DNA of 64,000 nt from Casuarina equisetifolia (GCA_028551475.1 CM052361.1:15875274-15939273), one strand, 5' to 3'; shown: positions 32,590-45,060, numbered from the stretch's first letter. Numbers and translations are program-made. The notes: generated by a model not told the origin, from the sequence alone.

Positions 32590-35500
32590 TGAGCCTAAAT
32601 GCATCCACATCAAGAGCATGGGCAGCCCACCTACCTAGAATCTTTTTTACATCCATTGTAAAAAATTTGGTCATGTCAAAGAGACTTGTTTTTTCATTGG
32701 ATTTCTCCCTATTTAGAAATCCAAGCATAATGAGGGAAATAAAATAAGGCCTTTATCCCATAACACCAAAATATGATTGATAGAATTTTAAAGTCATAGC
32801 TTACATCCTTTTCAACCTACTTAGATTTGACCATTTCTGCCTTTTAGTTTCATATGGAGGTGGCCTTTCTTATGATGGTGGACCAAATCAGCCCCTTTAC
32901 CCTTGTCCAAGTTTTTTGGGATTTGCACTAGCCGCTCATATCAAAATCTATGGTGCTTCTATTAGGCTTGATTTGACCATGGACTAGCAACAAAGGCTTT
33001 TTACACTTCTTAACCAAGTGGGTCCTTTTGATCCAATAACCAACTTTACAAGTAGACATTATCCTTTTAAGCCTACTACATCCATTTGGATTACAGATTC
33101 AAGAACAAGTGATAACATTAACTGTGGTTTAAATATATCAGACTTATTTTATTCATGTGCATCACCTATTTCCATAATGTTACCTAATAAGTATAGGAGT
33201 CCTATCACTAATATTGGACATTATAAACCATATCGCACCTAGTGCTTCACACATATAATATATGCCTCAAGATTTAGACATAATGTCTTATCAATTTATA
33301 TAGTAACTCATGACAATATATACATAGCCTTTTTTTCAATGATTTTAGTGTGTTTTAAGATCGTATGATTAGGGCTTTTATCAAGCTAAGAAAGTCTAAA
33401 TGAGGACTTTATTTGTTATGTTCTTCAATTGTCTAGTTTTAATTTTTTTTTCTAGTGTTTTATTTTCCTTAAAGAATACTTTTTGTATTCCTAAGCAAGT
33501 TCCTACTTGTAATTTGGTTTTTAATAACTTTGGATTGAATGTGTCCTTATTGCTACATTTCTCATTAACTATTGAACTTTTTTATCTTCTAATGGTATGA
33601 CCTTTTTTAAAAAATTGTTTAGTAGACCACCTATAATTGAACACCCAAGTGTTTTTGAGTGTTGTTAGTACACTATTACCTTAGGTGCACATGATAAATT
33701 TAGTCTTTGAGCTCTTTTATTTATTTTTATAGGTTATCTTCTTTCTGTGAAGGGTTATTGACTTTATAATCCTATATCTAATAATTTTTTTATGAGTCGT
33801 GATGTGATTTTTTCTAAAGACATTTCCATTCTCATTTCAATCTTTTGTGGTATCCCTAGATAGTCTAGCCACCTCAATAGATCCATATCCACAATCTAAG
33901 GGTAGATACACTTTGTTGTCACTAATCATGGATGTTCCAAACTTTCCAAATCCTCCTAACAACATGATCATCCCTAAGACTACCTCCACCATTTCATTAT
34001 CCTTGACTGTTGACCCACCTAGCCCACACATATATGGTAATTTTGATCCATCAATCCAACGATCCAATCACATCCACCAAACTACCCATTTGGAGCACAT
34101 TATTTATCCTACTTTACCATCCACCTTCTCCACATCCCTATATTCCATTTCCAATTACCTTGCTCTTGATCAATGTCACCTGTATTACTAGTAGTTTATT
34201 GTTACAAATTTTTGCCATCCATGAACCTTACACCTTTTAGGAAGTTATCACAGACCCCAATTGGGTTTTTTCCATAGATAATAAGCTTGTTGCTCTTGAA
34301 GCTAATAATATGTGAGATGTGGTTCCATTCTTTCTTGGTTGTTGTTCTATTGGATGTAAATAGGTTGATAAAGTCAAATATCAAGTTGACAGCATATTGA
34401 AAAAATATAAAGCTCACCTATTGGTTAAAAGATAGAGTCAAAGGAAAGGCATTTATTATCATGATAGATTTTCTTTTATGGCCAAAATTTTACTATTCAT
34501 CTTTTCATCATCATTGTTGTTGTCCATTACTAGCCACTTTTCAAATTGACATTCAAAATATTTTTCCTCATGAAGATCTTTTTGACAAGTTCTATATGGA
34601 GCTTTCCTTTAGATTCTATGTTCAAGGGGAGTGTTTAGTATATCACTACAATAATCCTTATATAGATTTAAACATGCCTTTTGTTAATGGAATATAAACT
34701 TCATCAAGGCACTCATCACACATGGCTTTAATTAGTCTTGTGATGACTACTCCCTATTCACCAAGACCTAAGATAACTCTTTTGTTTCTTTGCCCATTTA
34801 CATTAATGACATCTTAATTTAGGAAGTAGTTAGGTAGCCATTTTAAACCTCAAGGAGTATCTTGACTCCATTTTCTTCATGAAAGACCTCAAACAATTCA
34901 AATTCTTAGGCATGAAGATTGCTCATTCTCTCAAGGGAATCTCCTTAGGTAAGCATAACTATGTATTAGAGCTCATTTATAAGGCAATGTTAGTTGGCTC
35001 CAAAGCATTACTTATTCCCATGGAATAAAATAAGAAATTCACAAACATAGAGTGCGATGTTGGCTTTAAGGAAAAAATACATGACTTGCCTCTTAAAGAT
35101 CTATCATTTATTAGAGGCTGGTTGGTAGATTAATTTACTTGACTCTCACTAAATCTAACCTCAATTTATTAGTGTAGACCATGAGTCAATTTATGCATGC
35201 TCCCATGCAATCCACATGGAGACAATCATGAATGTGATAAGATGTCTCAAGAGTTGCCTAGGTCTCAGCTTTAGCTTTTGTGCTCTTCTAAGTTTAAATT
35301 ATGAACTTATTATGATTGATTATAGCAAATATCCCATGACGAGAAGGTTCACCATAGGTTTTTGTATCATACTTAGGAACTTCTTGATTTCATGGACATT
35401 TAATAAGTAGCCCATTGTCTCACTCTTTTGAGTAAAAGCAAAATATAAAGCTATGTAAGTTATTAAAAGTGATATAATATGGACCATTGGATTGCTCAAG

Positions 35501-35766
35501 GATTTTGGATTTTACATGAGAACCCCACCTTGTTATCTTATGATAATAAGGTCATAAAGAAGATAGCAACCAACCCAATTTTTTCATAAGCATAAAAAGC
35601 ACATTGAGAGAAAAGCACCAACAAGGAATTATTGCAACATGCCATGTTTTGACCAAAGAGTAGCTTGTTGACTTATTAACCAAGACATTGTGTAGTAGCA
35701 TATTTACATCTTCTTTCCAAGCTTAAAGTATTTGACTTATTCAAATCTCTAACTTGAGAGGAAGTG
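32590..35766 (+). mobile_element. Ty1/copia element 2, decayed coding region
   Basis: Plus-strand relics in order: a zinc knuckle at about 32,651-32,698 reading (Y)IHCKKFGHVKETC, with the first Cys mutated to Tyr; a protease start WITDSRTSDNI at about 33,090-33,125, where family Gly is Arg; FCIPKQVPTCNLVF (33,481-33,525), shared with element 1; an integrase end FIGYLLSVKGY and FFMSRDVIFSKDISI (33,730-33,835); RT from about 34,235 (ITDPNWVFSIDNKLVALEAN), and RNase H to 35,766 with MTRRFTIGFCII and ISWTFNK. It ends at the purine tract TTGAGAGGAAG. Stops and frameshifts are frequent. Shared motifs put it in the same family as element 1. Confidence 0.8.
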
Positions 35767-36060
35767 TTGATGAATATATAGCCATTATTGTTATATTAGG
35801 TTCTCCTAATTCCATTGGGTTTTGTATGTATTTCTTATTTCCTTGTATAGGTAGTTGCCTTATAAGGTTAGGTTTCATACCTATATATATAGGCACAACA
35901 TCGTAAAGTTCATTTCATCAAATTTCACGGAGTGTTTCACTCCATCTTCGCTTTCCTTCTCTATTGGATTTCCTTTTCTTTCAGCAACCTTCTGGAAGAT
36001 CCTTTCAATAGCTTCCTACTTAGGCTCCACTAGTTCTTGATCCAAGCTCTACTTGATTCT
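35767..36060 (+). mobile_element. Probable 3' LTR of copia element 2
   Basis: It starts TGTTGATGAATATATAGCC right after the polypurine tract and contains a TATA-like TATATATATAGGC near 35,881-35,893. It is unlike the LTR of copia element 1. The right boundary is a guess. Confidence 0.45.
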
Positions 36061-36079
36061 ATGTGTGAGTTCTAATGTC

Positions 36080-36960
36080 CCGATTGACTTCTTCCTCAAA
36101 GTCAACTGCTACAATCTTTTTTATTACTACAGCCCTTTCGCTAAGGAAACTTCGGCGTTCCTCCATTTCATGAACACAGTTTTGAAGGCAATCTAATCCC
36201 ATCGTTGGAATGCATCAAACCATTTTATTTCCTAATCAATACTGGTGTAGGAGATTTTGAGGTTTGGAGATATGCCATCTCCCATTTCATCACCTAGGAG
36301 ACGTAAACTTTGGAGACGAAGTGCATTACCGGGCTGAAGTGCATGTCTCGTGCTAGAGGATCCCATTTTTTCAAAAAGAGGATGTAGGATTTTTATGTCC
36401 TGTTAGGAAAAACAACATCAACTGTTCCCATTTTTATCCATTAGTTACTAAACCAATAGGGAAACGGGGATTTGAAGGTGCTGAAATACATCTGCCACAA
36501 GTGCCTTATTTCTTTATTCTAATAGAAGTCTTTGTTCCGTGCACGAGGTAATCCCAATACGTGTACCCAGTGGGTTACGACAGTTCCTTGAACTCTCGCT
36601 TGGTGAGGAGATTCTGGACCCATTTATGCGGATGTATAATCCGTAGAATTTGAGTCGTAGAATATGACACTTAGCCTTCCTCATAAGCAAAAAGCCTAAA
36701 TTTGGTCGAGTTAGATTCTGATAAAATATTTTCGTAGAAAGCCTGTTCTTTCCACAAACAAGTTGGCGGAAAATACCAAACTTGAGGATAGATTTTGGCT
36801 ACTATATCCTTCGGGGCTTTAGTCCGGAGTGAGGATTATGTCAATCCATGTATTCTGGAAATATTGAGATTTCTTCCCTCTAAAGATCTGTTGGGTTAAG
36901 GTGTTTGGATCACCACCTTTTTACCATTTCTCTTTGATTTCGGCTAAGGGGAAGTGGCCA
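36080..36960 (-). pseudogene. Decayed polyprotein-like stretch, possibly pararetrovirus-related
   Basis: Read on the minus strand, about 36,960 down to 36,100 gives long protein-like runs broken by stops and frameshifts. Around 36,550-36,680 there is an aromatic, Trp/Tyr-rich segment with an YSTTQILRIIHPHKW-type reading, followed by a YWDY motif. By eye it resembles movement/polyprotein sequences of caulimovirid-like elements integrated in plant genomes. I recognise no RT or coat-protein motif, so the assignment is tentative; a Ty3/gypsy or unrelated gene relic is also possible. The base composition is less AT-rich than its neighbours. It is plainly non-coding now. Confidence 0.25.
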
Positions 36961-38899
36961 TCTCTTTCTCTTTGTTTTTAACAATGATCTCCAATTTGAT
37001 TTCAAGCTGTGTTAGGAGTATAGCTATTCTTTAATTATTTTCTTCATGACAAAAGGAAAAGACATTTGAAAATGACTTTCATAATAAAAATATGTACCAA
37101 AAAGAAGATTAGTAGAAGGCATTAGTTGGAACAATATTTGAATAAAATATTGCATGAATCTCATAAATTAACATTTAAGTATTGTTGGGCTAATTATTTG
37201 TTTACTAAATTTATTGGGTTGATTATTTATTGGACTAAATTTGTTAGATTAAATTGGGCTGACTTGTGGGCTGGTTTATGGACCCAAGCCCCGCCTGGCA
37301 GGTATTGTTAAGTGAAACATTGATTCACGACTGCAGAAGGAGAAAGCTGCAGTTCCTTTGTTCCCATTGTTCTTCACGCGACAGAATGGAGAAAGAAGGG
37401 GGGAAAAATGGCTGTGCGATCCCTGATGCAATAAAGCAATACAGCCGCATGATCTCTTGTTTTATTCTGAATGGTCTCTTGTTTGATTCTGAATGGAAAA
37501 GTAACATTGCCTACTTTTGGATAGATCAAAATGTTAATAAAAAGCAACCGGCAGAACTCATTTTAAAAGCAATTCTCTCTCTCCAACGGCATCGTTTGTG
37601 TGGGCTAAGAGTTGTTGAAAAATAGATCACAGTTCTCTCAAAAACGACTACCATATATCACTTTTGTGGTCTAAATCTCCAGGAAGAATCACGGTTTGAT
37701 CCTTCTATGCTCTGATAGATTTATTTCTCAAATATTTTCTGCATTTCGCTTGTTGCTCCTAAAGTTACCGTTTACTCCAAATGCTTATATCTCGAGTGAT
37801 TCTTGAGCTATTTTTAAAGCCAAATCCATGTATTTGAGTGTGTATATGTTCCGGTCTTTGTGCTTAAGATATATCACTTGTTATAAACCATTAGATTAGT
37901 GATAGTTTAATGCCCTATAACTGAAAATTTGGGGTTTTTGTTTGTTTGGCATCTATATCACAATTGAATTTATTCTGGTGCTGATTTGGTAAATTTCATA
38001 ATGGGATTCTTAGTTCTAAAGATAGTTGAAAGAAAAAAAATGATTTCACATCATTTTTGGAGGCTATAGTTGCGGGATAGTGCATACACATGTTATATAC
38101 GTCTAACTCTAGCATTGTGATTATTTAATTGCATATGTCAAGTGCTAGAAAAGTCACATATAGTTAAGTCACAGTGCTGCCCAAAATTATACAATTTATT
38201 TGGGACTAAGATTGACTTGATTGACATATCTATTATAAGCTTCTCATAAATCTGTTAGGAACATATACGAGCTGATTGTGTTTGCAGCAAAACTAAAGTG
38301 AAGTGAGAAAGAGCTAAACTAGGGGAGCTCTATCATCTTTTATGTATTAGCTCTAGTTAGATTGGTTTGATCGAAAATCTTGTATATCTAGCTTGATTGA
38401 TAGAGAGATAAAAACTTTGTAATATAAGTGTTTTAATTCCTTATTGATTGCTTTGTTTCTCTAGTAAAAAGAAAAGTATTAGTATTGGGTGCATGGAAGT
38501 TAGGTGTAGGTTGAATTAGGTGTAATATGACTTATGTGACGTAGGATTCCTCAAGTTGTAAGGAATTTGGTGTTTCATGACAAAGTTTGTGGCTCATGTG
38601 ATCTAGGGTTCTTTAAGTTGTGAGGAATTAGTATCCAGTCTGTTATCGTCATTGTCTAAACTCTTAAGAGTGAGTTTGCTCTTTTATCTTAGTGATAGCC
38701 TTTTTAATCTTTGTAAATAATAGATGGGTGGATGTAGACTTGGATAAATCAAACCAACCTAAAACAAATACTTGTGTGGATTGCCTTTTCTCTCCCTTAC
38801 TCATTAACATTGAATTTATTATTAATTACTATGTAGACATTTTGGTAGGTTGGATATATGAAAAATCTAATGGGCTTGTTGTGTTTTTATTGCTAATTA
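36961..38899. other. Intergenic / old LTR-like DNA, no gene assigned
   Basis: Phrases built on TTGGGCT and GGACCCAAGCC occur near 37,175-37,290 and again near 38,865-38,960, which may be two copies of a decayed LTR. The open frame at 37,266-37,625 (119 residues) shows no motif I know. From about 37,650 to 38,690 the DNA is AT-rich without recognisable coding. Confidence 0.3.
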
Positions 38900-41000
38900 T
38901 ATAGGAAATCTCATGGGCTGGTTGTGTTGTCATAAGTCACGGACCCAAGCCAAAAATTCAGGACCAAGCTTGTTAGTGTATTAAATGAAACAAGCTTTTT
39001 ACTCCAACAAAGAAAAATGTAAGGAGATGAAGAAACCATAGAAAGAAACACAATGGAGTGGGTAAAAGATTTGTTTTATTGATGAACAAATCGAAACCAT
39101 ACAAGATTAGAAGAAACTGATCCCATGATAAAACTATACAATGAACAAATGTTTACATATAAATCGAGAAGTTCAAACTCAATGCCCCTATCCTTGTTAT
39201 GTGTGTAGGAGACCTTGCAGCTATAGCAAGTGAAGTAGGGGCATGTTGTAGGCTCTTATAGGAGCTTGCAAAAGGTGTTTGGAGATGCCTATATGACAGC
39301 CACGTGGCTACCACCTAGGCTAAGTCAAAGTCATATCCAAATAGCCTTTTAAGTTGGTGATCAATATGAATTGACAACACCAAGCTTACAGAGGAGATGA
39401 TTGTCCTAATTAACTCATAAAGCTTTGGTTAACATGTTTGCTATTTGGTCCTTTATGCTAACATGATTACTTTTAGTTAGCCTTCATTGTATCTTCTTGT
39501 GAATGAAATGGCAATCCATGTTTGTATGCTTGGTGATTTAATCAACCATAGGACCAACTATAAACTTTATTGCAACTTTGTTGTCATAATACAATGTCAT
39601 TAGGGTAGGAATGTTGAGCCTTATTAATGCAGAGCAACTATGCCAACCTAGGCTAATGGCCTATCCCATATGTTGAGTGTCCTAGCAATTACATGTTTGG
39701 ATCCAAAAAGCCAAAACTTAAAGGGCACCCCAGAAATTCTTTTGGAATTTTGATATGTTTAAGACTCTTTAACTGTATTGTTTTAGGATTCTTAAATTGT
39801 TAAGGTTTTTAATTATCTAGGATTTTCTTATTTGTTAAGATTCTTAATTTATTAGGATCTTATCCCTAATTTGTTGGGATCCTATTTCTAGTTTGTTAGG
39901 ATCTTGATTTGATTGGATTGGATTTTAATTTCTTAATTTTAGGGATCCTAGATCCTACTAGAATTAGGTTTTAAGGATTATCGATTCTTCAGCATTAAGC
40001 CTAGTCGTCTATTTAAAGACATTGTTCTTTTAGTTGTAAGCAGAACCTTAGAACTTTGAGAACTTTTTAAAAAGTCATTAAATTTCATTTTCCCTTAAGC
40101 TTTGCCTTTTAGATTTCGTGCTCTTACTTTCTAGCCTTTTACATTCTAGTTTTTAATTCCTACACTTAAATTACTGCCTTAGGTTTCCATACTTTATTTC
40201 TGGCCTTTACCTTTCTAGCCCTTTACATTTATGAATTTTTCTATTACTATTCCGTTCCAATCTCTCCATAATCCATTAGCTCACTTCGTTGCCCATCACG
40301 ATCTGCATCAATAATGCACCATATATGCATCTTGCCAAGGTGGAATGGGTGAAGATGAACGTGAAGAACCATATCCTTCTTGAAACATGGTGATGCTATC
40401 AAACAACATATTAATGAGATGAACAAATCTATTAAAACAACTCACTAATCAAAACCTTGGCTCAGATTACCACTTCTTAATAAATTACATTTGTTGTAAT
40501 CTTTCTTCAAGTAACCTTTTTTCTTATATAAGAAGCAACAATCATTATTCTTTTTAAAGGATGTTCTCTTAGCCCTTAACACTTTTCCAAATGGCTCAAA
40601 TTCCTTGGTGGTGTTCAAGTACCTTTACAAATATGGAATTTTGACCTTTATCTTTACCAACATTAGAACTTGGTTCGATAATTTATTAACCTCCTAATAT
40701 GGTTTCTAATACCTTTATAACCATCAAACTTTAGTAGAATGTAGCAAAATTTTTATTAGAGTATTTGATGAGACAAGGTACCTTAATGCCACTAAACCCA
40801 TAATTTCCTTACTAATGTCATGATTCTAGCCCCTTTGTGGACAATATATAAATGCAACTATTTTTTAACATGTAGCATCTAACAACTTATCATCCTTACT
40901 ACTTTAATCAACGTGATCTATTGGTTTATCCATAATTAGACAAAAACATACATACACCATTTTCATGGAAAACTTCATGTCTTTCTTCCACTTCAAAAGA
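38900..41000 (-). mobile_element. Minus-strand Ty1/copia remnants
   Basis: On the minus strand, about 39,620 to 39,360 reads as the end of copia RNase H: AIKFIVGPMVD, then TKHTNMDCHFIHKKI and VSIKDQIANMLTKAL, closely following the family TKHIEVDCHFIREK and DQ-ADI-TKAL pattern. About 40,560-40,480 carries a gag zinc-knuckle relic (DCCFLYKKKGYLKKDY). RT and integrase between them are missing or unreadable. Below about 39,350 should be the LTR, whose limits I cannot set. 39,780-39,960 has repeated AATTTGTTAGGATC-type phrases. Confidence 0.6.
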
Positions 41001-41303
41001 AAGATCCTATATGAATCCTAATAATAATTAAGTTTTTGTTGACAAAAAAGGTGACTAAATTAAAATTAACACATGGCTAGTAATGTGAGTATGGTATGAA
41101 TTAAAATCATATGACACATACTATAAGAGAATTCACATGCATTATCATGTAAATAACTTGGTGTAGAATACATGACACGTGATTGTAAAATCTCAACATA
41201 GTAATAGCTATGAAAATATTTTAATTTTCATATTCTACTACCTTTAGGTATATAGATCAATCTAATTAGTCCAAATGCATGCATCTTTTGACTATGCATT
41301 CCT

Positions 41304-41558
41304 TCAAACTCCAATATATAGTCATGTAAACACTTTTGTACAGAATACCTAACATGAAATTGTAAAATCTTCATATATGAGTGACCATGAGAATTCACAT
41401 ACATTATTAAGTAAACACTTTTGGATAGAATACCTAACATGTAATTGTAAAATCTTTATATAGGAGTGGTCATGAGAATTCACATACATTATTAAGTAAA
41501 CACTTTTAGGCAAAATACATGACATATAATTATAAAATCTTCATATAGTAATGCCCAT
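41304..41558. repeat. Tandem repeat, ~85-bp unit, three copies plus relics
   Basis: GAGAATTCACATACATTATT starts units at 41389 and 41474. The preceding unit (about 41304-41388) matches in its right part, and GAGAATAATC at 41559 marks the end. A diverged unit lies at about 41127. The flanking phrase AATTAGTCCAAA...TTTTGACT occurs both before (about 41,266) and after (about 41,612), so a larger block was duplicated too. Confidence 0.8.
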
Positions 41559-41619
41559 GAGAATAATCTAATCTTCAAAATCCATCACTTTTGGATGTAT
41601 AGACCAACCAATTAGTCCA

Positions 41620-42820
41620 AACTTGTGCATATTTTGACTTTGTTTTCCCCCAAACTCCAATACACATTTACCTTTTTTAAGAGTATGACTACACATTACA
41701 ATTGGAGACATCCTTCTATTATATCAAACCAAATCCCACAATCCAAAAAAGAACTTTGGCAATTATAATGCAATCGAATCATGAAATTCTCTTATACTAC
41801 GGAATATACTTTATGTAACCCACAATCCTTAGTATGTAATTTGGACTAGATAAACTGAGGGCTTTATGTCTCCAAATTACATATTAAAGAACCACAATGA
41901 GTGTTAACTTAAATGCATGCTATAATTATACAAATGTATTACAACATTAAGCATGCTAATTTATAACTTACAATATGCTAAAAGAATTATGCATATTCTC
42001 TACATTAACATTTAAATGCGTCAAAAATATAACATTAAACTATATAATTATTGATCTGTGACACATTCATATCACATGCCATAAAACATCATTAAATATG
42101 ATTTAACAAATATTCAAACACGCTTCATAAGCATTAAATTGCCAAAAGTTAACTTATGCAATACTTAAAAATTAAAAACTTTATATCAGAATGATTAGAA
42201 TTTCCTAATGAAAATTCCAGTCCAATCGGTGTCCAAACCCAGTTTGACTGTGTTTGACCTAATTTGACCAATTTCACTTGGATCTACACAAATGGGTCAC
42301 GATTCTTTTGCACGAGTGAATTCAACCCAAATAGATGACCACATAGATATTGTTTGATCCCCACGGAATGGTTGCCAACGACGCCAACAGACCCAAGAAA
42401 AGCATTGGTCTGGTTGTTGACGGTAGTATACGACTAACAAGAGCCACTTTGATGGAAAACAAAGTGACCTTTGGTCATTTTTGCTACCAACACTTAGATC
42501 TACCAATTTAGGCGTCTTCTCGTCGTTCGCGTTGGTGGTTATCGACCACTAGTGTTGTCTATCACAAGCACAATTCTAGATCTATATAGATCTAGTCTAT
42601 TTTGGGCCTATCTCACTAGATCTAAATAGATCTAGTAGAGACTTGTACGGATCCATGCCAAAATGTATGGATCTTAAAAGATCTATACTTTTCTTCGTGC
42701 CAAATGTCAATAAGAAAAATATAAAAAATGTAACCATATTTTGGATTAAAAAATCCAAATATCAGTTTACCAAAATTAGATTTGGTCCTAGATCCAACAT
42801 ATGATTGCTTTGATACCACT
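41620..42820. other. AT-rich DNA, likely leader of a minus-strand LTR element
   Basis: I find no gene. It lies downstream (in minus orientation) of the primer binding site at 42,807-42,818. 42,570-42,645 contains four TAGATCTA-type palindromes. A minus-strand open frame at 42,622-42,843 runs across the binding site and is not a credible gene. Confidence 0.35.
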
Positions 42821-43310
42821 TGTAAGAGATAGTTTATCTCCAATGAGACAAGAAAACCTAGGATTTACCTAGTTAGATCTAAAACACCAAACACCTATTA
42901 TATAAATAAGATTAAATGACAAATTAAGAAAATATACCGTTCTTGTGATTCATTATAAATATCCACAAATGTGGAAATGATCTTTAGGTAAGGTTTTTAT
43001 TTTCTATTCTCGCTCAAAGCACACTGACACAATGAGGCTACCATGAGAGAGATGACTTATCAAAAAGAAAAACTCATCATCCTAATTTTTATGATACTAT
43101 ATATATTGAGCTAGAGGATAAAGTCTAGTCCATTCCTTATGTGTTACCCAATAAGCCCAACTCATTATAATCATATTTAGCAATCCATAACCTACACCAA
43201 TTAGTCTATATTTATATGTTAAGAAACTATCTTCTCACTTTATTAGATCAATTTTGAATCCATTAATATAAGCCCACATTAGCAAGTCCAACAAAAATTG
43301 GGCTAACATC
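42821..43310 (-). mobile_element. 5' LTR of a minus-strand retrotransposon, with PBS
   Basis: On the minus strand the LTR would end ...TCTCTTACA and be followed by TGGTATCAAAGC (plus 42,807-42,818), a tRNA-Met primer binding site in textbook position. The outer limit near 43,310 is uncertain. It does not match the 38.9-39.35 kb sequence, so it is probably from a different element than the copia remnants there. Confidence 0.55.
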
Positions 43311-43798
43311 TACATCTACATCTTGAATTGGTTGCTTGCTAAAAGCATAATTCAGGTTAACAATTGTGTACTTGGTGGTATCATTCCTAATGACCTTAGC
43401 CATTTGTTTTTATCTTGTTCCTTGTCAAATTAGGACGAGGAACTGTCTTTTTGTACATTTGTTATTGCAAAAGAAATGACGAGAATGTTGAAAACTAATA
43501 AAAGCCAAGTCTGCCAATATAAAAGCACAAAATCCAACGTCAGCTCTATTTAACACTGTCACAAGATCAAAGGAAAGGTCCGTTGAAGCCAATTCCCGAC
43601 GAAACTTGGAAAATAGTACAAAATAAATAAAAAAATTGGGTCCACATATTTTTATGGAATCCTAGGGCACATCTATATGGTTAATCTTTCCTACGACTTT
43701 TACCGCTAAAATGGTTAAAAAAATATTAAAAAAAAACAAAGGAAGAAGAATGATTATGGCAGCAAATCCCATGTCCTACCTTTGCTTACATAAAGGAA

Positions 43799-43993
43799 TT
43801 ATGTATCATCACAGGGATATGGGCAACGTGGAGGGACGAAGTCTAACAAATTCTCAAATAACTCATTAATTGTTGAATATAATGGGATTGCACTTGTCTC
43901 TTGAGAATACCAAAAGACATGTAGTCCATTAAGAACATTTTCTATAGTTGCTGCTATGTTCCGTAATCTTCTTTTCCCTTCTTGGAGAAACAT
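43799..43993 (-). pseudogene. Unrecognised 64-codon reading frame
   Basis: The frame runs from an ATG at 43,993 to a stop and has balanced, protein-like composition, ending FENLLDFVPPRCPYPCDDT. I do not recognise the family. It sits just left of the duplicated block in a stretch less AT-rich than its surroundings. It could be one exon of a decayed gene. No splice partners were found. Confidence 0.25.
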
Positions 43994-44040
43994 TGTACCC
44001 TAAATTTGATCCAAGTAATTATTGTACATAAACATTTTAT

Positions 44041-44256
44041 ATGGGGTTTACCACATCAAAAGTTTATAGGCATAATCTTGACTTTATTAATAATAGGGGT
44101 TTACCACCTATTAGGATGAACCTTCTTGCTTTAACATGCAATCACTTATATATCGACATTTTGCAAAAGTTGCTTCCACCACAAATTACCAACTTTGGCC
44201 TAATGACACGCCCTGTGAACACAAATATTGTTGGCCACTATGTCCTAAACTTCTGA
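44041..44256 (+). pseudogene. C-terminal coding relic of an unidentified gene, copy B
   Basis: An open frame of 71 codons ends GLMTRPVNTNIVGHYVLNF and TGA at 44,254-44,256. The final 19 codons and the stop are collinear with copy A at 22,487-22,546, and the preceding YIDILQKLL matches YINILHNLL in copy A. This suggests the last exon of a real but now broken gene. Family not recognised; no upstream exon identified. Confidence 0.35.
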
Positions 44257-45060
44257 ACTTATGCTATTGATGAACTACTGAAAGTTCTATCATTTTCATT
44301 TTTGAGAATGGAACATTCTTTTTGATGTTTTATGTACTGGTTTGGGAATGTGGGGAACGTGATCATTCATAAAGTTCATAGTCTTTGATAAATAATGCAC
44401 ATTAAGATTTAATGTACAACTATTGTGATCAATGTAATAAAGAAACAGTACTATCTCCTTTCCGTACTTGATTAAATGAAACATCTGAAAGCTATTTCCC
44501 TGTGCTCCGAGAGAGTGGGTGGGTGGGTGGGTGTCCAACAACTTGAAGCACAAGCACGTAATGCAGTGCAAAAAGGCAACGAGCCTCACAAGCTGTCACT
44601 CATATAAAAATCATCCGTAGTAGAGAAAGAATCATAGGTTTGGGGTGAATGATTGAGGAATAAGTTCTCAAAATTTGTAGTATTTCATGGCGAGTATAAT
44701 GATTCTACGGGAACCTTTGGAGAAATTTTCCGCGAGATAAATACAACTACAATGATTTTACTGGAAAATATTACAAAATGCAGTATATCACGTAATCTTT
44801 CAAATATGTAGCCCCTGACCCCTTCCGCTTCCCATGACTGCGTCTACTAGTGGATGAAGTTAAATGCAAACTTTCCTGTACCACATAGGTGCCTGAGTAG
44901 GCTTCCTTTTTGGGTAAGGCATTTTTATGTACTTCGAATACCTTACAGATTGAAGCATTAATTAACGTTTTTTTATTTCGGCAACCGACAGATTTGACAG
45001 TTTCTGTCCATTTTATGGTGGATACTTTCTTAACCCAGTCTAAACAAGTTCACCACTCTC
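44140..45060 (+). repeat. Dispersed duplication, copy B (block 1)
   Basis: It aligns with 22,430-23,285 in the same orientation from about the TATATATCGACATTTTGC region through GGCAACCGACAGATTTGACA. It has about 60-80 extra bases near 44,785-44,850 relative to copy A. Divergence is spread evenly, as in an old duplication. Confidence 0.85.
44517..44531 (+). other. G-quadruplex motif
   Basis: Four GGG runs separated by single T bases form the classic parallel-quadruplex consensus. The homologous site in copy A (about 22,800-22,815) has one run reduced to GG and a TT loop, so only this copy has the full motif. Confidence 0.7.

Noticed and set aside
37266-37625. 119-codon frame as a candidate novel gene
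   Set aside because: No homology recognised, overlaps another open frame on the opposite strand, and sits among LTR-like phrases.
41304-41558. CRISPR-like array
   Set aside because: Units are contiguous 85-base tandem repeats without conserved repeat/variable spacer alternation, in plant DNA.
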